Below, piece after piece: positions 1 through 8,532 of a stretch of 64,000 nt of DNA (position 1 is the first letter of the stretch; every line of letters begins with the position of its first letter). Source of the DNA: Amphritea atlantica (GTDB lineage Bacteria; Pseudomonadota; Gammaproteobacteria; Pseudomonadales; Balneatricaceae); assembly GCA_024397875.1 (NCBI GenBank), contig CP073345.1:241077-305076 (forward strand), written 5' to 3'. Position numbers and translations under genes: made by a program. The notes under the pieces were generated by a model. The model was not told the DNA's origin, did no database searches, and saw only the letters and a list, made by a program, of their open reading frames with translations.

Positions 1-673
1 CCAGTGATCCGATCTGAACCTCAGTCACTCCATTTTCCTGAAGCATCATCTGAGACAACTGTTTCAGCGCATCCGATTGAAAACTCTGCGCTGAAAGGCA
101 GTGTACGACTTTGCTTTTCAGGCGCGGGTCAATCAGTTGAGGAAACGCAACATGAATCTCTTTAATCCAGGCTGACTCGCCAACCGTCAGAGGATTTTTC
201 CACCATACGCCGTAAAACAGTTTTTTCAGCAGGTTATCCACAATTACATCACCAATGCCGCTGGATGCCTCTCGTCCGACGTAGGTGAATGTGCCTTCAT
301 CCATGTAGTGACCTACAGTCTCCTTGCCCGACAAAGACGCAATATGCATGGCATACTGAAACTCTATACGGCGATCATTCCCGACAAAGATATGATCCGG
401 TTGCAGTCGCTCAATCAGCTGTTTAATGCCATGAAACAACAACCGCCTCTTTTTCAGCTTACTTATTCCACCTTTCAGGCGGCCATAAAACAGGTGTTGT
501 TCCACAAAAGGGGACAGTTCCCATTGCTGTACAAGGTTAAACACCTGGGGAACCCTGCCTTCGGGCTGGTCGATAAACACCAGGATCGCATTCTCATCTT
601 TACGCTCTCCCGCAATTGCAGTTGCAGTGAAAAGATGCAGCAGAGTCGAGACAAAATAAACTGAGCTATGCAC
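1..673 (-). CDS. Partial glycosyltransferase-like protein (sialyltransferase-type DEG motif), 3' end outside window
   Basis: The reading frame starts at a GTG (671-673) two codons after the waaC stop, with a GGGGAG ribosome site 6 bases upstream, and stays open for 224 codons to the window edge. Seen: an N-terminal stretch VHSSVYFVSTLLHLFTATA, then FVGNDRR and later YMDEGTFTYVG. The D-E-G triplet resembles the [D/E][D/E]G motif of bacterial sialyl- and polysialyltransferase families; the partner HP motif would lie beyond the window. Tight coupling to waaC suggests a role in lipopolysaccharide or surface-glycan assembly. Family assignment is tentative, and the product could be another GT-B type transferase. 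The opposite strand carries a 118-codon open frame that I regard as a shadow. Confidence 0.5.
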   Translation of the reverse strand, partial: MHSSVYFVSTLLHLFTATAIAGERKDENAILVFIDQPEGRVPQVFNLVQQWELSPFVEQHLFYGRLKGGISKLKKRRLLFHGIKQLIERLQPDHIFVGNDRRIEFQYAMHIASLSGKETVGHYMDEGTFTYVGREASSGIGDVIVDNLLKKLFYGVWWKNPLTVGESAWIKEIHVAFPQLIDPRLKSKVVHCLSAQSFQSDALKQLSQMMLQENGVTEVQIGSL

Positions 674-676
674 TTG

Positions 677-1678
677 TTACTCCCCGGCCTGTAAACACTG
701 AGCTGTCAGCGTTTGCCACACAATCTCAGGCGTCAAATCGGCAAATACCGCGGGCTCTACATCACGCCCGCTCTTAGCCTGTGCTTTCGCTTCCAGACAG
801 ATCTGATCTTTACCATAACCGCCGACAAGCCCCGGATCTGTCGGACCAAACAGAATCACATTGGGACGATCCAGCGCAGCGGCCATATGGGATAAGCCGG
901 TATCCACCGATACACAGGCGGCAGCTCCCGCCAGCACCGTGGTTACCTGAGCCAGATTCAATTTCGATAACACGTCAACGTTACGATTCTCCCGGGCAAG
1001 CCTTTCTGCACGGGCCTTCTCGTCAGGATTACCCCAGGGCAGTTTAATCTTCCATCCAGCGGCCGTTGCTTTATCAATAAGCTCCTGCCAATAGATTTCC
1101 GGCCAGTGTTTATCGAAGCGGGTGGTACTGTGGAGAAACACCAGGTAGTCAGATATCGTGTTCTGATCAGGAATGAAGTGACTGCGAATTGCAAAATCCC
1201 CCCGCCCGGCAACCTGATAGCCCAATGCCTGAGCAAACAGCTGACGGGTTCTTTCGACCGCATGCTGCTGTTTATCGACACTGAACCGGCGCTGATAAAA
1301 GCGCGCAGCAAGCGACTCTCGCGCTGAATGCTTATCATAGCCACAATGAATACCCCGACTATAACGCGTCACCAGCATGGCGCTTTTCAAAAGCCCCTGA
1401 GCATCAATCACCAGATCATAGTCAGTCTCAGACAGGGCCATGCGATAGCGTTTCCACTCTCCGCTGGTGAAGGTTTTCCAGAGATTTTTTCTCCAGCGAC
1501 GAATCGCTACGGGTATTACTTTATCAACCGCGAAGTGCCAGCCAGGAATCTCAGCGAACCCTTCCTCGACAACCCAGTCAAAGCGAATATCAGGGATTGC
1601 GTTCACTGCGTCGGTAAGCGCCGGCAGGGTGTGGATAACATCCCCCATGGATGAGGTTTTCACGATCAGAACTTTCAA
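677..1678 (-). CDS. waaC: Lipopolysaccharide heptosyltransferase I
   Basis: Adds the first L-glycero-D-manno-heptose to Kdo2-lipid A at the inner face of the cytoplasmic membrane (GT9 family). The N-terminus MKVLIVKTSSMGDVIHTLPA is the classic WaaC signature, followed by DWVVEEGF and VIDAQGLLKSA. The C-terminal nucleotide-sugar site VSVDTGLSHMAAAL and FGPTDP is intact. Length (333 residues) is normal. The start codon is TTG at 1676-1678, with an AGGA ribosome site 7 bases upstream; no in-frame ATG fits the family N-terminus. The next gene begins 3 bases after the stop, so the two are co-transcribed. An extended -10 element lies 45 bases upstream. Confidence 0.95.
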   Translation of the reverse strand: MKVLIVKTSSMGDVIHTLPALTDAVNAIPDIRFDWVVEEGFAEIPGWHFAVDKVIPVAIRRWRKNLWKTFTSGEWKRYRMALSETDYDLVIDAQGLLKSAMLVTRYSRGIHCGYDKHSARESLAARFYQRRFSVDKQQHAVERTRQLFAQALGYQVAGRGDFAIRSHFIPDQNTISDYLVFLHSTTRFDKHWPEIYWQELIDKATAAGWKIKLPWGNPDEKARAERLARENRNVDVLSKLNLAQVTTVLAGAAACVSVDTGLSHMAAALDRPNVILFGPTDPGLVGGYGKDQICLEAKAQAKSGRDVEPAVFADLTPEIVWQTLTAQCLQAGE

Positions 1679-1722
1679 GGGGATTCCTGTCTGTCAAAAA
1701 TAAGGCAATTCAATAAGGTCGC

Positions 1723-1731
1723 AGTATACCA
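1723..1731 (-). promoter_or_regulatory. Candidate extended -10 promoter element of waaC
   Basis: On the minus strand this reads TGGTATACT, a TGn extended -10 with one mismatch to TATAAT. It would start transcription about 40 bases before the waaC TTG codon. No good -35 hexamer is visible, which is typical of extended -10 promoters. The rest of the 279-base waaC-ilvE gap holds only a TATAAT at 1793-1798 on the plus strand, a possible -10 for ilvE. Confidence 0.4.
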
Positions 1732-1957
1732 TTTATCATTAACACTTCATCCATAGGGGGGTCTGGCTCGGGCGGTACTGAAGCTACACATATATAATTT
1801 TGCGTTTCTCCCGGTTTTCTTAATTTTCTCCGCGTTAATTGTACGGTAGCCGATTCCCTTTTTAACCATTGCTGATTACAATCATTGGCCTGAAAATTTC
1901 TCTGAACCACACTGCGTGCAACAGATCAATCAACTTTTTATCTTTTCGAGGTAACCA

Positions 1958-2953
1958 ATGGCAGCTTTTGGAACTGTGTTTATGCCGGAAATGGCAATCT
2001 CCTGGTTTGATGGCAATAGCTGGAGCAAACCAGAGGTCGTCAGCAGCGAGAGTATACAGCTGCACCCGGGAGCACATGTATTACACTATTCCAGTACCTG
2101 TTTTGAAGGCCTCAAGGCGTTCCGTCATCAGGATGGGTCTATCAATATCTTCAGGATGGATCGTAATATTGAACGCTTCTCCCAAAGCAGCGAGCTGCTG
2201 GCTCTGCCAGAGATAGATAAAGCCACAACCGGCAAGATGATTATTGATATTGTCCGCCGTTTTAAAGATGAAGTGCCCGAGCCTCCTGGCTCTATGTATA
2301 TTCGTCCGACTCATTTTGGAACAGAGCCCGCAATCGGAAAAGCGGCGACACCTTCTGTGACCTCATGCCAGTATGTTCTGCTGTCGCCGGTCGGTGATTA
2401 TTTTGCCGGTGGCGATACGACTCTGCGCCTGTTGCTGGAAGAGAACGGTGCCCGCTGTGCTGTCCATATGGGGATGATCAAGAGTGGCGGCAACTACGCC
2501 AGCGCGCTCCGCCCGATCATGAAAGCCAAACAAGAACTGAATGCTGACCAGGTGCTGTTTTGCCCCGGTGGTGATGTTCAGGAAACCGGTGCGGCTAACT
2601 TCCTGCTGATCGATGGCAATGAAGTCATTACCAAGGCACTGGATGAAAGCTTTCTTCACGGCGTTACCCGCGACTCAATCCTGACCATCGCACGGGATCT
2701 GGGAATGGATGTTCAGGAGCGTCAGCTCACGGTAGACGAGCTGCTGGAAAGAGCTTCCAAGCCGGGTTGTGAAGCGGCGCTTTCAGGTACCGCAGCTGTG
2801 TTGACTCCGGTCGGTACGCTGATTCATAACGGTAAAGAGTACCCTGTCGGTAATGGCGGCATCGGCGCAACAACCCTGAAACTACGTCAGGCGCTGAACG
2901 ATATTCAGTGGGGTAAAGCAGAAGATAAACACGGCTGGCTCACTCGTATCTGA
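1958..2953 (+). CDS. ilvE: Branched-chain amino-acid aminotransferase
   Basis: PLP enzyme of fold type IV that transfers the amino group between glutamate and the branched-chain 2-oxo acids, the last step of Leu/Ile/Val synthesis. Seen: CFEGLKAFR near the N-terminus, the PLP-lysine region MIKSGGNYASALRP (Lys175), ETGAANFLLI and SGTAAVLTPV. The long N-terminus and the CFEGLKAF motif place it in the type II (BCAT) branch rather than with the E. coli type IlvE. A GAGGT ribosome site precedes the ATG. It is a single-gene unit closed by a strong terminator. D-amino-acid or aminodeoxychorismate enzymes share the fold but lack this motif set. Confidence 0.93.
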   Translation: MAAFGTVFMPEMAISWFDGNSWSKPEVVSSESIQLHPGAHVLHYSSTCFEGLKAFRHQDGSINIFRMDRNIERFSQSSELLALPEIDKATTGKMIIDIVRRFKDEVPEPPGSMYIRPTHFGTEPAIGKAATPSVTSCQYVLLSPVGDYFAGGDTTLRLLLEENGARCAVHMGMIKSGGNYASALRPIMKAKQELNADQVLFCPGGDVQETGAANFLLIDGNEVITKALDESFLHGVTRDSILTIARDLGMDVQERQLTVDELLERASKPGCEAALSGTAAVLTPVGTLIHNGKEYPVGNGGIGATTLKLRQALNDIQWGKAEDKHGWLTRI

Positions 2954-2973
2954 CACCTGCTTTTCAAAAAAAG

Positions 2974-2999
2974 AAAAAAAGCGCTACGGCGCTTTTTTT
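2974..2999 (+). terminator. Rho-independent terminator of ilvE
   Basis: An A-run, GCGC-TACG-GCGC hairpin and seven T residues follow the ilvE stop. The flanking A and T runs pair, which extends the stem. Confidence 0.85.
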
Positions 3000-3077
3000 G
3001 TTGCTCCGGGAATAAATAGTTTACACTTAGCGGATGATATGGATTTCATAACCTGATCACGGATCACCAAAACGCCA

Positions 3078-4835
3078 ATGCAAAGAAGCTATTTCCCCTT
3101 CATCACCGCGGGCTGGCTAATACTTACCCTGATTATGGCAGGGATAAGCCTGTATGCCGATTACAGCAGACTGAAAAAAAACATCAGTAACGATGCCCAT
3201 TTCGTCTACTCATCGATCTACGAAAAAGCCTATATTAATGAAGTACTGCTGCAGAGTTTTACCGTACTGGTCTCATCAACACCGAACGATCAGAAGTCGA
3301 TACGCAGCTTTGCCAACGAGATGCGCAAGCGTTATCCGCACATAGAAAGGCTACAAATTCAACATCAGCAAAAATCAGAGGGTAGTAATTTTGGCCGAGC
3401 GGAAAACTTCCACATAGACCCGACCAAAAATGATTTCAATGACCGTTTCCCGATCACCTTTATTGAGCCTCTAAATCCGGATACCCGCTACCTGCTAAAC
3501 AAAGACCTGCTGGCAGACCCTGTTTTTACTGAGACCATCCGTTTTGGCCGCAAATACCACCAGCCGGTGACATCTCCTCCTTTTTTGCTGGATAATAACA
3601 AAATCGGTTATGCCCTGTTTCTGGCGTTCTTCGAACGCAATACCGCGCCGTCGCCCGATAATCTTTATATCGCATCACTGGTCATTAATACCGAGGGGAT
3701 GCTGCCAAACACCAGTTTCCTTTCCGAACATACCAGTATCAGCCTGATGGATGAGAATGGTGAAATTCTTGATCAGCACCTGTCAGCGTCAATAACAAAG
3801 CTTCCCTTCTGGCTTCCAACGCTTGAAGAGCATCGCACCATAAACCGTTTTGGTCAGGCATTCCAAATAAAGATTGTGCATCAATTCAGCCCCAAAAATA
3901 TCAACCTGGGGATGCTGCTTATTCTGTTGGCAGCGTCGCTGGCTGTTTATTTTATGCTCACCGCGTACCTGCGACAGAAAGTCAAAGCGGCCGTGGAGCA
4001 CTCATCAATCTATGAAACTCTGAAAAATGCTCGCCAGCAACTCGAGGTTCGTATTCATACCCGAACCCGGGAACTCCGGGAACAGTTGATAGAAAACCGT
4101 CGACTGACCCATCAGGTACTCGCCGTGCAGGAACGGGAACGGCGCAACCTGTCACGGGAACTGCATGATGAACTGGGACAATCACTGACAGCGATCCGAA
4201 CCGATGCCAAAATTCTCAAGCGAATTCATCCAGAAGAGAATAGCCTGGTCAATCAGACCGCTGAATCAATCGATGCGATCGCCCAGAACATCTATGATGT
4301 AACCTACGGGATGATGCGGGCATTACGCCCGTCTGCACTGGACGATCTGGGTCTGGTAGATGCGCTTCAGGAGTGCATCGTCTCCAACCGCTTTACCGAG
4401 CACGGCATCTCACTGCATCACGATTATCGCGGCGCACTCAACGAGATGTCCGAAGATTACAACATCACCCTGTTCCGCCTGGCGCAGGAAGCATTTAGCA
4501 ATATCATCAAGTATGCTCAGGCCCGAAACGTCTGGCTCGATATTCACAGAACCTCAAAGGGTCAGCGCAGAGAGATCAGTGGCGACCGCCTGGAGGTAAT
4601 GATCAGCGACGATGGCTGCGGTTTTGATATCGAAAGCGACGCCTTCAAAAAAGGTTTTGGCCTGATCGGTATGCGCGAGCGGGTCAGAGCGTTGGGTGGT
4701 TTCTTTCAGATCAGTAAAAATCACGACAGAGGCACCCGGATAATCGCAATTATCCCCCTTGGCTCAGGGGCTGCAGCAAACGATCCAGAAACGGCCACAC
4801 CTGATCAAGAAGAGCCGGCTGCGCCTGTACATTAG
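3078..4835 (+). CDS. Orphan sensor histidine kinase, NarX/UhpB (HisKA_3) type
   Basis: Membrane sensor kinase of 585 residues. Transmembrane segments lie near residues 10-28 and 277-295 and enclose a periplasmic sensing region of about 245 residues. A coiled linker (310-350) follows, then the dimerisation domain with phospho-acceptor His363 in ERRNLSRELHDELGQSLTAI and a HATPase domain (RLAQEAFSNIIKYA, DDGCGFD, GFGLIGMRERV). The HisKA_3 class normally signals to LuxR/NarL response regulators, but none is encoded nearby, so its partner must be elsewhere. The last 86 bases overlap the 3' end of the convergent tesA, and the Pro/Glu-rich tail is encoded in that overlap. The ligand cannot be read from the sequence. 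Confidence 0.85.
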   Translation: MQRSYFPFITAGWLILTLIMAGISLYADYSRLKKNISNDAHFVYSSIYEKAYINEVLLQSFTVLVSSTPNDQKSIRSFANEMRKRYPHIERLQIQHQQKSEGSNFGRAENFHIDPTKNDFNDRFPITFIEPLNPDTRYLLNKDLLADPVFTETIRFGRKYHQPVTSPPFLLDNNKIGYALFLAFFERNTAPSPDNLYIASLVINTEGMLPNTSFLSEHTSISLMDENGEILDQHLSASITKLPFWLPTLEEHRTINRFGQAFQIKIVHQFSPKNINLGMLLILLAASLAVYFMLTAYLRQKVKAAVEHSSIYETLKNARQQLEVRIHTRTRELREQLIENRRLTHQVLAVQERERRNLSRELHDELGQSLTAIRTDAKILKRIHPEENSLVNQTAESIDAIAQNIYDVTYGMMRALRPSALDDLGLVDALQECIVSNRFTEHGISLHHDYRGALNEMSEDYNITLFRLAQEAFSNIIKYAQARNVWLDIHRTSKGQRREISGDRLEVMISDDGCGFDIESDAFKKGFGLIGMRERVRALGGFFQISKNHDRGTRIIAIIPLGSGAAANDPETATPDQEEPAAPVH

Positions 4836-5367
4836 GGTGCAAACCATCCGCCTGCATCAGTTCCGGCTGCAACACCACTGAAGCAAGAAAGAACGGCACC
4901 ATCGGCACGTCCTGCTGTTCAGCCACCCGGGTAAATATCGCGCTGAAGCCATCGCTATAACGTTGACCGTAGTTGGGAGGAAGACGCATCTCCAGAAGCA
5001 ACACCTGCGCCCCAGCAGCCCGGGCCTGACTGATCAGCCTGTTCAGATTCTTCTCGATGACCGGCAGCGGAGCCCCCCGTAAGCCATCATTGGCACCCAG
5101 TTCCAGCACCACAATATCAGGTTTGTACTGATCCAGAACCGCGGGTAAACGCGTAATACCACCATGGGTCGTCTCGCCACTGATACTGGCATTAACCACC
5201 TGGTATTTCAGATTGTTCTCATCCAGACGTTGTTCGAGCAGTGCGACCCAGCCCCGATCCTTAGGAATTCCGTAAGCCGCAGAAAGGCTGTCACCCATGA
5301 CCAACACTGAACTGCTCCATGCTAAGCTAGACAATAGTAACAGACACATTCCAAATAGAGATGACAT
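4750..5367 (-). CDS. tesA: Periplasmic acyl-CoA thioesterase / lysophospholipase, SGNH family
   Basis: TesA family hydrolase (thioesterase I, protease I, lysophospholipase L1). Seen: block I VMGDSLSAAYG with nucleophile Ser27, block III GANDG, and block V DGLHPN with the Asp-x-x-His pair. I chose the ATG at 5367 because it leaves a clean signal peptide ([20 protein letters not shown]) and a 205-residue product, the normal size; a 12-residue upstream extension is also open. The start overlaps that of the divergent ybbA: the four bases CATG serve both strands. The tesA/ybbA/ybbP arrangement is the same as in E. coli. Confidence 0.95.
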   Translation of the reverse strand: MSSLFGMCLLLLSSLAWSSSVLVMGDSLSAAYGIPKDRGWVALLEQRLDENNLKYQVVNASISGETTHGGITRLPAVLDQYKPDIVVLELGANDGLRGAPLPVIEKNLNRLISQARAAGAQVLLLEMRLPPNYGQRYSDGFSAIFTRVAEQQDVPMVPFFLASVVLQPELMQADGLHPNVQAQPALLDQVWPFLDRLLQPLSQGG

Positions 5368-6052
5368 GACGACTCCCGAACCTAGTTCTGTTTTGATTGC
5401 CACCGCGCTGGCGAAAACGTTCCCGGATCAAAACGGTGGACTGGATATCTTTAATAATATTAGCATCCACGCAGAGGCGGGCGAGAGCATTGCCATTATC
5501 GGCCCATCCGGTGCCGGAAAATCTACGCTGTTAAGTATTCTGGCAGGATTAGATGAACCAAGTAAAGGCTCCGTTGAACTGCTTGGGCGTCCCCTTTCCG
5601 GATTAGATGAACAATCCCGGGCAGAACTTCGGGCCAATCATATCAGTTTTGTTTTTCAGTCTTTTCAGTTGCTGCCGGAGCTAACCGCACTGGACAATGT
5701 GCAATTAGCTCTGGAAATCCAGGGCCATCCACATCCTGAGCAACAAGCCGGATACTGGCTTGACCGTGTTGGCCTGAAACAGCGCCATCACCATACACCG
5801 GCACGGCTTTCCGGCGGAGAGCAGCAACGGGTGGCAATCGCCCGGGCTTTTGCAACGGAACCCAGTCTGCTGTTTGCCGATGAACCCACCGGCAATCTGG
5901 ATGAACAGACTGGCACAGAGATCATTGACCAGCTGTTTGAGCTGAATCAGCAACTTAACACCACACTGATTCTGATAACCCATGATGCATCTCTGGCGCA
6001 GCGCTGTCAGCGACGACTCTACCTGCATAACGGAAGCTTGCAGGAGCACTAA
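5366..6052 (+). CDS. ybbA: ABC transporter ATP-binding protein YbbA
   Basis: ATPase of a LolCDE/MacB-like exporter. Seen: Walker [10 protein letters not shown], signature [15 protein letters not shown], Walker [14 protein letters not shown] and the switch His in LITHD. Starting at the ATG at 5366 gives 228 residues, the size of E. coli YbbA; a 23-residue upstream extension lies inside tesA and is unlikely. It is followed one base later by its permease ybbP. In E. coli the YbbA-YbbP-TesA set is linked by gene order to envelope lipid or hydrophobic compound handling, but the substrate is not firmly known. Confidence 0.93.
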   Translation: MTTPEPSSVLIATALAKTFPDQNGGLDIFNNISIHAEAGESIAIIGPSGAGKSTLLSILAGLDEPSKGSVELLGRPLSGLDEQSRAELRANHISFVFQSFQLLPELTALDNVQLALEIQGHPHPEQQAGYWLDRVGLKQRHHHTPARLSGGEQQRVAIARAFATEPSLLFADEPTGNLDEQTGTEIIDQLFELNQQLNTTLILITHDASLAQRCQRRLYLHNGSLQEH

Positions 6053-6053
6053 G

Positions 6054-8516
6054 ATGAAATCATCGCAACTTATCCGCCTGGCCCTGAAACAGAGCCGCTC
6101 CGACCTGCGGACCTTCGAGTGGCGGGCGCTGCTGCTTGCCCTGTTACTGGCCACTACCTTGGCGGGCTTCCTCTCTCTGCTGGGTAATCAGCTGGAGAAA
6201 GGCCTGAACCGACAAAGTGCCTCCATGCTGGGGGCAGATCTCAGTCTCAGCGACAGCCAGCCGGCCCCGGCTGAGCGCCTTGCCGCAGCGGAGAAGGCAG
6301 GCTTGCAATACAGCAACATCATCCAGTTCTCCACCATGGTCAGTACCGATACACAATTACTACTGAGCTCTGTCAGGGCAGTGGAAGCCCCTTACCCGCT
6401 GCGCGGAGAGGTCGTTACCGATCCACCCCAGCCTGATCAGATCCCCGCACCGGGAATGGCCTGGGCTGAACAACAGTTGCTACAACGGCTGGGAATCAGC
6501 GTCGGCGAAACCATCACGCTGGGTTACTCACAGTTCAAAATCACGGCGGCGGTTATCAGCTCGCCAGACCGGGGCACCGGATTTCGCAGTTTCAGTCCGC
6601 AGCTTATGATTAACCGGAAAGATCTGGCCGCCACCCGGGTCATTCAGCCGGGTAGCCGTATAGGTTACCGGACCCTGTTCAGCGGCTCAGAGCAGCAGAT
6701 CAAAAATTTCCACGCCCAGCTGCGATCCAACCTGACGCCTCAGCAGCGCCTCTGGTCGGTCTATGAAGACCAGCCGCTGGCATCCGGCGCGATGCAAAAC
6801 GCATCAGGCTTTCTGCGCATGACCTCCCTGTTCGGCATACTCCTGTGCGGACTGCTCATCAGTCTGAGTCTCAGACGCTATAGCAGCGTTCAGTATCGTC
6901 GCAGCGCCCTGCTACAGAGTCTGGGCTTGAGACCGCGACAGATACTCCAGCTGTATCTGTTAAAACTGCTGCTCGGCTGGCTGTTTGCTGCGCTGGTCGG
7001 GGTTATCGCCGCTCTGCTGTTGCTACAACTAACCGGCTCGTTGCTGCAAACACTGCTACCCGCCGGACTTCCGGCCCCCAATTACCGCTTAACCGCAACC
7101 GGTCCGTTGATGAGTCTGGCGTTACTGTTGGTCATAGGTTACTCGCCGCTGCTGCAGATTAGCCGGATTCCGGTGATGGGATTACTGCGGCGTGACCAGC
7201 TCAGCCATCAGGCACTGAGCTGGCCAGCCCGACTGATTATCCTGATTCTGTCGGGGGGCATAATCGCCCTCTATCTCGGCTCAGTCAGCAATGCCATTGC
7301 CGCCATCCTGCTGAGCGTCGCCACTATTATGCTTGCGGGCCTCTGTGCCAGCCTGCTACTGCCTCCGGCAGGCCGACTGTTAGCACGGCGCTTTCGGCTG
7401 GGGCGCCTGCTCACTTATCGCATCCGCCAGCAACGCCAGTGGCACCGGGTGCAACTGGGAATTATGTGCCTGTTGCTGACGCTACTAAGCAGTCTTCTGA
7501 TCAGCCAGACCGAGCTGGTTAACCGCTGGCGAACGCAGCTGCCGGTTAATACGCCGAATCAGTTTGTGATTAATATCCAGCCCTGGGAACTGCAACCACT
7601 GAGTCAGTTTCTCAAAGACTCCGGCATAGAAACCAACCTTTATCCCATGATACGTGGCCGGATTACCCTGATTAATGGTCAGCCACCGGAGCGGGTGCTG
7701 GATCAGGCACAGCTGGAAAACAACGCTCTGAAGAGGGAGCTGAATCTCAGTTGGTCGGCCAGCGCCCCGCAACACAATGAGCTGACTGCCGGTTACTGGT
7801 GGCCTGACGATGTTCAGGAAAATCTGATCTCAGTTGAGCAGCAACTGGCAGAAAATCTTGGTTTAAAGCTGGGCGATACGCTCAGCTTTGAAGTCGGCGG
7901 GCAGCAATTCAGCGCCACTATCCACAACACCCGCAAAGTAGAGTGGCGCTCATTCCGGCCAAACTTCTATATGATTTTCAGCCCCGGAGTGCTGCAAAAC
8001 TATCCACAGACCTATATCACCAGCTTCCGTTTATCCGATCAACAAACCGGCTTAAGCCGTGAACTGCTGAAGCAGTTTCCGTCGTTAACCCTGATCGATG
8101 TCAGCCAGTGGATTGATCAGGCCAGTCAGTTGATAGACCGGCTGATTCAGGCGTCGACCCTGATCCTCGGGTTAACCCTGTGCGCAGGCTTCGTATTAGT
8201 GCAGCTTCTGGTCTCACAGGAACTGGAGCAACGGCGGCACGAAAATGCCCTGTTACAGGTGCTGGGCAGCACTGAGGGACAAACCCGACAGCTGGACATC
8301 CTTGAATTCGCCTTGCTAGGGCTTGCCAGCGGCGCCATGGCCGCGCTGCTGACAGATGTTGTTACCGGCCTGATCAGCTATCGGTTATTGGATCTGCCGC
8401 TGATACTCCACCCCGGGATCTGGCTTATTCTGCCACTGACAGGGATGTTGCTGTTTACCCTTTCGGCGCTGGCCAGCCACCGCCGCAGCGGTTACCGCCA
8501 ACTGCAGCGCAACTGA
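6054..8516 (+). CDS. ybbP: ABC transporter permease YbbP (FtsX-like, MacB type)
   Basis: Large permease of 820 residues partnering YbbA. It has an N-terminal membrane anchor (residues about 20-45), a MacB-type periplasmic domain, membrane segments in the middle (about 260-480), a second periplasmic domain (510-690) and three C-terminal segments, as in the ten-segment YbbP family. The ATG at 6054 follows the ybbA stop by one base; an upstream in-frame start inside ybbA is rejected. It is rich in Leu and Gln in the membrane regions. Together with tesA it probably forms an envelope lipid-handling unit; this is inference from conserved gene order. Confidence 0.9.
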   Translation: MKSSQLIRLALKQSRSDLRTFEWRALLLALLLATTLAGFLSLLGNQLEKGLNRQSASMLGADLSLSDSQPAPAERLAAAEKAGLQYSNIIQFSTMVSTDTQLLLSSVRAVEAPYPLRGEVVTDPPQPDQIPAPGMAWAEQQLLQRLGISVGETITLGYSQFKITAAVISSPDRGTGFRSFSPQLMINRKDLAATRVIQPGSRIGYRTLFSGSEQQIKNFHAQLRSNLTPQQRLWSVYEDQPLASGAMQNASGFLRMTSLFGILLCGLLISLSLRRYSSVQYRRSALLQSLGLRPRQILQLYLLKLLLGWLFAALVGVIAALLLLQLTGSLLQTLLPAGLPAPNYRLTATGPLMSLALLLVIGYSPLLQISRIPVMGLLRRDQLSHQALSWPARLIILILSGGIIALYLGSVSNAIAAILLSVATIMLAGLCASLLLPPAGRLLARRFRLGRLLTYRIRQQRQWHRVQLGIMCLLLTLLSSLLISQTELVNRWRTQLPVNTPNQFVINIQPWELQPLSQFLKDSGIETNLYPMIRGRITLINGQPPERVLDQAQLENNALKRELNLSWSASAPQHNELTAGYWWPDDVQENLISVEQQLAENLGLKLGDTLSFEVGGQQFSATIHNTRKVEWRSFRPNFYMIFSPGVLQNYPQTYITSFRLSDQQTGLSRELLKQFPSLTLIDVSQWIDQASQLIDRLIQASTLILGLTLCAGFVLVQLLVSQELEQRRHENALLQVLGSTEGQTRQLDILEFALLGLASGAMAALLTDVVTGLISYRLLDLPLILHPGIWLILPLTGMLLFTLSALASHRRSGYRQLQRN

Positions 8517-8532
8517 CAAAGCAGCGGCTCTG

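Noticed and set aside
308..664. 118-codon plus-strand frame
   Set aside because: It is antisense to the partial glycosyltransferase-like gene, which has a ribosome site, coupling to waaC and better protein-like composition.
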